Shown: in pieces, positions 60,713 to 64,000 of the stretch
How positions within the stretch are numbered: position 1 is the first letter of the stretch
Layout: every line of letters starts with the position of its first letter
Source: Micromonospora craniellae
Lineage (GTDB): Bacteria; Actinomycetota; Actinomycetes; Mycobacteriales; Micromonosporaceae
Reading direction: 5' to 3'
Assembly: GCF_014764405.1 (NCBI RefSeq)
Contig: NZ_CP061725.1
Coordinates: 2,232,001 to 2,296,000 of the forward strand
Length of the DNA: 64,000 nt
The notes under the pieces: generated by a model
The model's database searches: none
What the model saw: the letters and a program-made list of their open reading frames with translations, nothing else
Told to the model about the DNA's origin: nothing
Position numbers and translations under genes: made by a program

Positions 60713-61820
60713 TTGACCCGTAAGGCAAAGTTGCCGTTCTCAGCCGGCTGCGTAGCGGACTTCTGGTTTGCGGAACAGGGCTTTTACGGTCTCGGGTTGG
60801 TTCTGGCGGCGGCGTAGATGCGAGGCGGCTGCTGCGGACAGTTCGGCGGGGGTGGCCGGATTGGCTTGTGCGACATGGTGTTTGACGTCGGCGTTGAGTA
60901 GTTCCACGGGGTTCAGTTCGGGGGCGTAGCCGGGCAGGAAGTGCATCTCAACGCGGTCAACACGTTCGGCGAGCCAGTCGCGGACGGTGACTCTGCGATG
61001 CACGGGGCGCCCGTCCACGATCAGGTGGATCTTGCGACCCAGTTGGCGGACGAGTCGGTCGAGCCAGGCCAGGAACATCGGGCCGGTGAACGACCCGTGG
61101 TAGCAGGTGAAGTACAACTCGCCCTTGTTGCTGATCGCGGCCATCACGTTGACGCCGAAGCGTCTACCGGTCTTGGCCACCACCGGGGTCTGCCCGACCG
61201 GCGCCCAGGTGGCGCCGACCGCGGCATCCGAGCGCAGTCCGGTCTGGTCCAGCCACAAGATGATGGCCTTCTCCTTGCGCGCTTGGGCTTCGATGGCCGG
61301 ATACTTCACGTCCAGCCACCGGGCGACCGCCTCGGGGTTCTGCTCGTATGCCCGACGGATCGGCTTCTGCGGCGACAGCCCCCACGAGCGCAGGTACTTA
61401 CCGACCGTGACCAGCGACAGGTCGATACCGAACCAGTCGCGGATCAGCCGACGTACCTGCGGGCGGGTCCACACCAGGCCGGGCAACGCGACCTGGTCGG
61501 GGTTCTTGTGCAGCACCGCCCGCCGTACGCGGGCCTGCTGACGCGGGTCGAGAGCCTTCTGCTCGCCGGGACGCCGCCCCCGCTTACCGGCCTTGAGGGC
61601 CCGGTTTCCCTGACGGTCAAAGGCATTGATCCAACGCCACACCGTCTTCGGCGAGACACCGAACACTGTGGCCACCGCTGCCTGGGTGTGCCCGGCCTTG
61701 ACCGCCGCGACCGCCCGACGACGCAGATCCTCCTGCGCCGCCGGGGAAAGCCGCCGCGCATCACGTACCACAACACCCATACACGGACAACGATCACGGC
61801 ACCTTTGCGCTACTGGTCAA
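60713..61820 (-). mobile_element. IS630-family element (1,108 bp)
   Basis: Inverted repeats TTGACCCGTAAGGCAAAG (left) and TTGACCAGTAGCGCAAAG (right, read inward) bound the element. TA dinucleotides at 60711-60712 and 61821-61822 are the expected TA target duplication. Removing the element and one TA restores a reading frame across the DUF3800 gene. Confidence 0.93.
60740..61780 (-). CDS. IS630-family transposase, complete
   Basis: The 346-residue protein has an N-terminal helix-turn-helix (HTQAAVATVFGVSPKTVWRW), a second winged-helix domain and a DDE_3 core: Asp in IILWLDQTGLRSD, Asp in HLIVDGRPVHR and Glu in LPGYAPELNPVELLN. It is not closely related to the truncated IS630 transposase at 3490-4028, which has a different N-terminal domain. 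It appears functional. Confidence 0.93.
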   Translation of the reverse strand: MGVVVRDARRLSPAAQEDLRRRAVAAVKAGHTQAAVATVFGVSPKTVWRWINAFDRQGNRALKAGKRGRRPGEQKALDPRQQARVRRAVLHKNPDQVALPGLVWTRPQVRRLIRDWFGIDLSLVTVGKYLRSWGLSPQKPIRRAYEQNPEAVARWLDVKYPAIEAQARKEKAIILWLDQTGLRSDAAVGATWAPVGQTPVVAKTGRRFGVNVMAAISNKGELYFTCYHGSFTGPMFLAWLDRLVRQLGRKIHLIVDGRPVHRRVTVRDWLAERVDRVEMHFLPGYAPELNPVELLNADVKHHVAQANPATPAELSAAAASHLRRRQNQPETVKALFRKPEVRYAAG

Positions 61821-61822
61821 TA

Positions 61823-61935
61823 GCACCAGAGAGGCCACCTGGCGTGGCTGAGGCACCGGGGACCGGATGGACGGGAGGGCTGCCATCGGGGCCGGTCGGA
61901 TCTGCCGTGCCGGGCAAAACTGCCACGCAGCCCAT
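61823..61935 (-). pseudogene. DUF3800-family protein, probable N-terminus
   Basis: From an ATG with an AAGG box, 37 codons plus two bases run to the TA duplication and continue in frame into the fragment at 60712 once the IS630 element is removed. The peptide is Gly/Pro-rich (MGCVAVLPGTADPTGPDG) and may include non-native upstream sequence, so the exact start is uncertain. Confidence 0.5.
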
Positions 61936-62090
61936 TCTGATGCCTTGGCGCAACGTTGAACATCCCGGAAGGCGGAGCAACCCGGTCGGAGAGCTGCAGT
62001 CAGGCGCTGCGTGGGGTCACGCTACTCAGCCTATCGTCTTGGCCGGCTGCCCAGGGCGGAGCGGACGTTTGTAGGTGCTCGGAATCGACT

Positions 62091-62775
62091 TCAAGGCGAC
62101 TCGGGTCGGAGCATCGCGGCGAGCCGTTGTTGATTGGAAGCGATCTGCGCGAGGGCAGCTCCGCGGGGAAGGCCCCAGACACCGGCAAGGTGTTCGGCGA
62201 CGGCTGGTAGGTCTGCTGGGTGTGCCGGTCTCCCGGCGCAGCGGGCGTATGGTCCGTCGGTTTCGAGTACGACATGGCGCGGAGGGATTGTCCGGAGCAG
62301 ACCACCGGCCCGGGATGACCGGATCATGGCAGGATTCACCGAGAACCAGAGTCCGCCGGTGACGGCTTGCTCGGCGACGGCGATGGATCCGGTGTACCAG
62401 TGCAGGACGGCCACCACATTCGTTTGGAGCAGCCGGGTGACCGTGTCGCGTTCAGCGCCGCGGCTGTGCACGGTGATCGGTTTACGGAGGACCGCGTCGA
62501 TCGCGAGCAACGCCTCGAACGCTTCCATCTGCAGGGCCTTTGTAGCGGCGCCTGCCTTGGAAAAGTCGAGCCCTACTTCGCCGACCCAGTCGGCATCCGG
62601 CAGTAGGCGGCTCAGCCGGTCCAGGTCACGGCGGTAGTGGGTGGTGACGCGGAGGGGATGCAGGCCGATGCCGAGGTGGATGCCATCTCGCCGGCCGAGC
62701 CGGGTGCGGAGGAGCCGGAAACGTCCGGGATCCTCGGTAACCGCGACGACGTGGACACCGGCCGCTTTGGCTTGG
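62091..62775 (-). pseudogene. qatD: TatD-family nuclease QatD, N-terminally truncated
   Basis: About 228 residues remain of a TatD-type metal-dependent hydrolase: GVHVVAVTEDPGRFR, IHLGIGLHPLRV, WVGEVGLDFS, ITVHSRGAERDTVTRLL, VVAVLHWYTGSIAVAEQAV, FSVNPAMIRSS and VLETDGPYA. The LHWYTGS and SVNPAM segments are typical of QatD, the TatD nuclease of the Qat anti-phage system. The first metal-binding HxH strand is missing: upstream of about 62775 the frame enters the IS110 element. No qatA, qatB or qatC is present, so the system is dead here. Confidence 0.75.
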
Positions 62776-62784
62776 TTGGAGTCT

Positions 62785-63990
62785 CTACGCGAGTTCGCAC
62801 AGCGCCACCTCTGCTGATCTTGGTTGTTTGGGCTGGTAGGGGGTCTTGTCACGGATGCAGGCCCAGAGGACGTTGAGGCGTTATCTGGACAGGGCGGCGG
62901 TGGCTTGGCGGTGGGTCTTTCCTTCGGCCCTCTTCTTGTCGTAGTAGGCGCGTGATCATGGGCAGTGGGTCAGCGCGGTGAAGCTGGACATGCTGAACAC
63001 CCGACGCAGCCCGCGGTGGTAGCGGTGAGGCCGAACCTGGTGACCCTGCCTGCGGCCGGAGTCGCGAGAGATCGGCGCGAGCCCGGCGTGCGCGGCGAGT
63101 GCGGCGGCGCTGGGGTAGGTGGTGAGGGTGCAGGCGTGGGCGAGGAACTCGGCGGCGAGGGTGGTGCCGATGCCGGGCAGGCTGGTGACGATCTCTCCCA
63201 GCTCGTGCTCGGCGACGACGCCCGCGATGGTTTCCTCGATCGCGGCGATGCGATCGTTGACCGCTTCCAGATCGGTCGCCATCTGCGCCACGATCCCGGC
63301 CGCAGTGGCCTCCCCCGCGACGGCGACAGTCTGCGTCCGCGCGGCGGTGAGAACCTTGGCGGCCAGTGCCTTGGCGGCCCGGACACCGTGCTGGCGCAGG
63401 TAGGCCAGGATGCGGGCTTCACCAGCTCGGCGCAGTCCGGCGGGGGTCTGCCACTGCGCGAGGAGCCGCAGCGCACCTTTGCTACTCAGGTTGAGTGCCT
63501 TCTCCAGGGCGGGGCTGATCATGGTGAGCAGGTCCTGGATGCGGGCGGTGATGCGGACCCGGTCGGCAACCAGGTCCAAGCGGCGGGAGACGAGCAGCTT
63601 CAACTGCTGCTGCACCCCGTCCGCGAGGGTGAGGGTCGGCAGATCGGTGCGCATGCGCAGGGTCTGGGCGATGACGTAGGCGTCGTGGGCGTCGGTCTTG
63701 CGTTCGCCGTGGAACGCCTCCGCCATCCGCGAGGTGACCGTGCCGCTGACGTAGCGCACGTCCGCGCCCCGGTCGAACAGGACCGCCAGCAGCAGTGCGG
63801 CGGGTCCGCCACGCAGGTCGACGGCCCAGCGGATCGGCTTACGGCGCTTGCCGAGCCGGCCGGCGATGCCGGAGATGGCCTGCTGGTCGTTGGGGATCTT
63901 CTCGGACATCACCACGGTGCCGTCGTCGTCGACGACGCAGACGTGGTGGTGGGTCTTGCCGACGTCCACGCCGGCCCACAAGCTGCCCAC
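62785..63990 (-). pseudogene. IS110-family transposase with two premature stops
   Basis: The first 344 codons give the DEDD domain (WAGVDVGKTHHHVCVVD; ERKTDAHDAYVIAQTL) and most of the Tnp_20 domain (LPGIGTTLAAEFLAHACTL). A TGA at 62956-62958 stops translation. Beyond it the frame continues SRAYYDKKRAEGKTHRQATA to a second stop TAA at 62881-62883, then RLNVLWACIRDKTPYQ. A full-length IS110 transposase would read through both, so this copy has lost about 40 residues of its C-terminus and is probably inactive. A GTG start is used near the right edge. Confidence 0.85.
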
Positions 63991-64000
63991 CGGGCATCAC

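Overview
The window is GC-rich DNA with a codon bias, GTG starts and gene families typical of a filamentous actinomycete. A member of the Micromonosporaceae or a relative is my inference; no rRNA or housekeeping marker in the window settles the genus. Its outstanding trait is mobile-DNA load. I see two IS5-type elements, a broken group II intron, two IS630-type elements (one a remnant), two IS3-family elements, two nearly identical IS256 elements, and one each of ISAs1, IS66 and IS110. Target duplications and reading frames let several interrupted genes be rejoined exactly: a Nudix hydrolase, a D-amino-acid oxidase and part of a DUF3800 protein.

Layout. 1-4.3 kb: IS5 copies around the inverted halves of a group II intron that sits antisense in an IS630 transposase, then tRNA-Arg(CCT). 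4.6-9.6 kb: a Nudix gene split by IS3, a lipoprotein, and a D-amino-acid oxidase split by IS256. 9.6-21.4 kb: one long minus-strand operon. It runs from a 42-residue peptide and a conservon-like signalling set (NIT-domain sensor, roadblock protein, small GTPase-like protein) through a branched-chain-amino-acid/amide-type ABC transporter with fused LivG-LivF ATPases, two SAM methyltransferases, small proteins and a lipoprotein to the interrupted oxidase.

21.7-34.4 kb: a candidate biosynthetic cluster with a TPR regulator, a DMT exporter, a phytanoyl-CoA-type dioxygenase, a second-type seryl-tRNA synthetase, a pol-beta-fold nucleotidyltransferase, an erythronate-dehydrogenase-like enzyme, a cobalamin radical SAM enzyme, a class III aminotransferase, a TylF-type methyltransferase, a hydroxypyruvate-isomerase-like enzyme and a GNAT acetyltransferase. 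Next to these lie decayed pieces of a hexulose-phosphate-synthase/ketogulonate-phosphate-decarboxylase gene and of a second TPR regulator. TTA codons in five of these genes and the unusual SerRS suggest a developmentally regulated product that either targets SerRS or draws on seryl-tRNA.

34.4-37.8 kb: an XRE-ImmA/IrrE regulator-protease with a partner protein, a small hypothetical gene, and 1 kb of non-coding DNA rich in CTGACAG-type repeats. 39.5-54.4 kb: five overlapping genes forming a methylation-associated defence system. They are a type I-like DNA methyltransferase, a specificity subunit, a NERD/pseudokinase/kinase/P-loop protein, a protein of unknown function and a 1,813-residue HerA-type ATPase. 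They match MAD2, MAD5, MAD6, MAD7 and MAD8 of MADS. 54.5-64 kb: more insertion sequences, a second D-amino-acid oxidase whose C-terminus is rewritten by an IS3 end, a doubly interrupted DUF3800 gene and a QatD remnant. The right half therefore reads as a decaying defence island.
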